A DNA stretch of 7,217 nt from positions 1 through 7,217 of the forward strand of contig JAIMBM010000147.1 in the NCBI GenBank assembly GCA_023511475.1, in the 5' to 3' direction. This document shows positions 6,903 through 7,217 of this stretch, piece after piece. The translations under genes were made by a program, and so were the position numbers. The notes beneath the pieces were generated by a model. The model had not been told where the DNA came from. It saw nothing but the letters and a program-made list of their open reading frames with translations, and did not search any database. Source of the stretch: Anaerolineae bacterium. Its GTDB lineage: Bacteria; Chloroflexota; Anaerolineae; SpSt-313. Each line of letters starts with the position of its first letter. Position 1 is the stretch's first letter.

Positions 6903-6918
6903 TGGCACGTCCCTTGCT
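6903..6918 (+). promoter_or_regulatory. Candidate sigma-54 (-24/-12) promoter for the Yellow-like gene
   Basis: TGGCACG, four bases, then TTGCT matches the sigma-54 consensus (YTGGCACG-N4-TTGCW) at every defined position, including the preceding C at 6902. The invariant GG is at 6904-6905 and GC at 6916-6917, with the strict 10-base spacing between them. A start of transcription would be near 6929, giving a leader of about 48 bases before the ATG at 6977. An enhancer-binding activator would be required; neither it nor an obvious binding site is visible. Confidence 0.5.
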
Positions 6919-6934
6919 CGCCCCACGGCAGACC

Positions 6935-6951
6935 GGCGCCCACGGGGCGCC
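6935..6951 (+). repeat. Perfect 7-bp hairpin in the predicted leader of the Yellow-like gene
   Basis: GGCGCCC (6935-6941) pairs exactly with GGGCGCC (6945-6951) over ACG. If transcription begins near 6929, this stem would sit at the 5' end of the mRNA, upstream of and not covering the Shine-Dalgarno at 6965. GGCGCC also occurs at 6893-6898, so the motif may be a protein site instead. Confidence 0.45.
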
Positions 6952-6964
6952 CGGCCAACCCCGG

Positions 6965-6971
6965 AAGGAGG
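6965..6971 (+). promoter_or_regulatory. Strong Shine-Dalgarno for the Yellow-like gene
   Basis: AAGGAGG lies 5 bases before the ATG at 6977. It is the best ribosome binding site in the window and fixes the start of the gene that runs off the right edge. Confidence 0.8.
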
Positions 6972-6976
6972 CGACA

Positions 6977-7217
6977 ATGGCCCAGAGGTTGCGCGAAGCC
7001 CCGACAGCGCTCGGCGTCCTCGAGGTTGTGGCCGAGTTCTACGGCCCCATGCCCGTCGGGGTGACGGTCTCCCACCGCGGGCGGATCTTTATCTGTTTCC
7101 CGCGATGGGGCGATCCCGTCGACTTTACCCTGGCCGAGCTGCGGGACGGGCACACCCTCCCCTACCCGGATGCAGCGGCGAACCTCTTCGCCCCGGACGC
7201 CCCAGCAGAGTCCCTCA
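6977..7217 (+). CDS. Yellow / major royal jelly protein family homologue, N-terminal part only
   Basis: The frame is open from ATG to the end of the window (80 codons plus one base), so the C-terminal part is missing. Residues 14-53 read like the first blade of the bacterial Yellow/major royal jelly (L-dopachrome-tautomerase-related) beta-propeller family: VLEVVAEFYG, then PVGVTVSHRGRIFICFPRW, GD, and FTLAEL, followed by LPYPD. Family members are usually around 350-400 residues. There is no signal peptide at this N-terminus, so the product is probably cytoplasmic unless the start is wrong. The bacterial function is unknown. SMP-30/gluconolactonase-like propellers are the main alternative, but the FPRWGD wording favours the Yellow family. 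Confidence 0.75.
   Translation, partial: MAQRLREAPTALGVLEVVAEFYGPMPVGVTVSHRGRIFICFPRWGDPVDFTLAELRDGHTLPYPDAAANLFAPDAPAESL

Noticed and set aside
6878..7153. A 91-codon minus-strand open frame at the right end
   Set aside because: It covers the divergent promoter region and is antisense to the Yellow-like gene, which has a strong ribosome binding site and family motifs.

Overview
This is a 7.2 kb piece of a very GC-rich bacterial chromosome. No rRNA, tRNA or CRISPR array is visible. High GC, two genes that overlap by 4 bp, a TTG start on sfsA, strong Shine-Dalgarno sequences and GC-rich hairpins between genes fit many lineages (Chloroflexota, Actinomycetota, Deinococcota and similar groups). 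The sequence does not settle the taxon.

Layout. (1) Positions 2-3139 (+) hold most of a large protein that fuses a phospholipase-D-like (HKD) nuclease domain to a RapA-like SNF2 ATPase. Its reading frame is open to the left edge, so the true start lies outside the window. Such proteins often sit in restriction or defence loci, but no partner gene is visible here. (2) Positions 3140-3856 are a gene-free gap of about 0.7 kb, dense in inverted repeats. The clearest is a roughly 250 bp element (3485-3735) whose two ends are imperfect inverted copies of each other. (3) Positions 3857-5871 (+) are a tightly coupled pair, an aldo/keto reductase followed by a medium-chain zinc-type dehydrogenase, overlapping as ATGA. 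They probably oxidise or reduce a sugar or polyol. (4) Positions 5872-6172 are a gene-free spacer between convergent genes. (5) Positions 6173-6856 (-) are sfsA, a PD-(D/E)XK-type nuclease family. (6) From 6977 to the right edge (+) is the N-terminal part of a bacterial homologue of the Yellow / major royal jelly protein family. It is divergent from sfsA, with a near-perfect sigma-54 (-24/-12) promoter match in the 120 bp between them.

How the parts relate. The helicase-nuclease looks like the end of a separate, possibly defence-related unit. The repeat-rich gap isolates it from the metabolic pair. The two oxidoreductases should be made from one mRNA. sfsA and the Yellow-like gene share a divergent intergenic region. 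The best leads are the sigma-54-like promoter in front of the Yellow-like gene, the fold-back repeat element, and the truncated PLD-SNF2 gene, whose unseen upstream neighbours would decide whether it belongs to a defence system.
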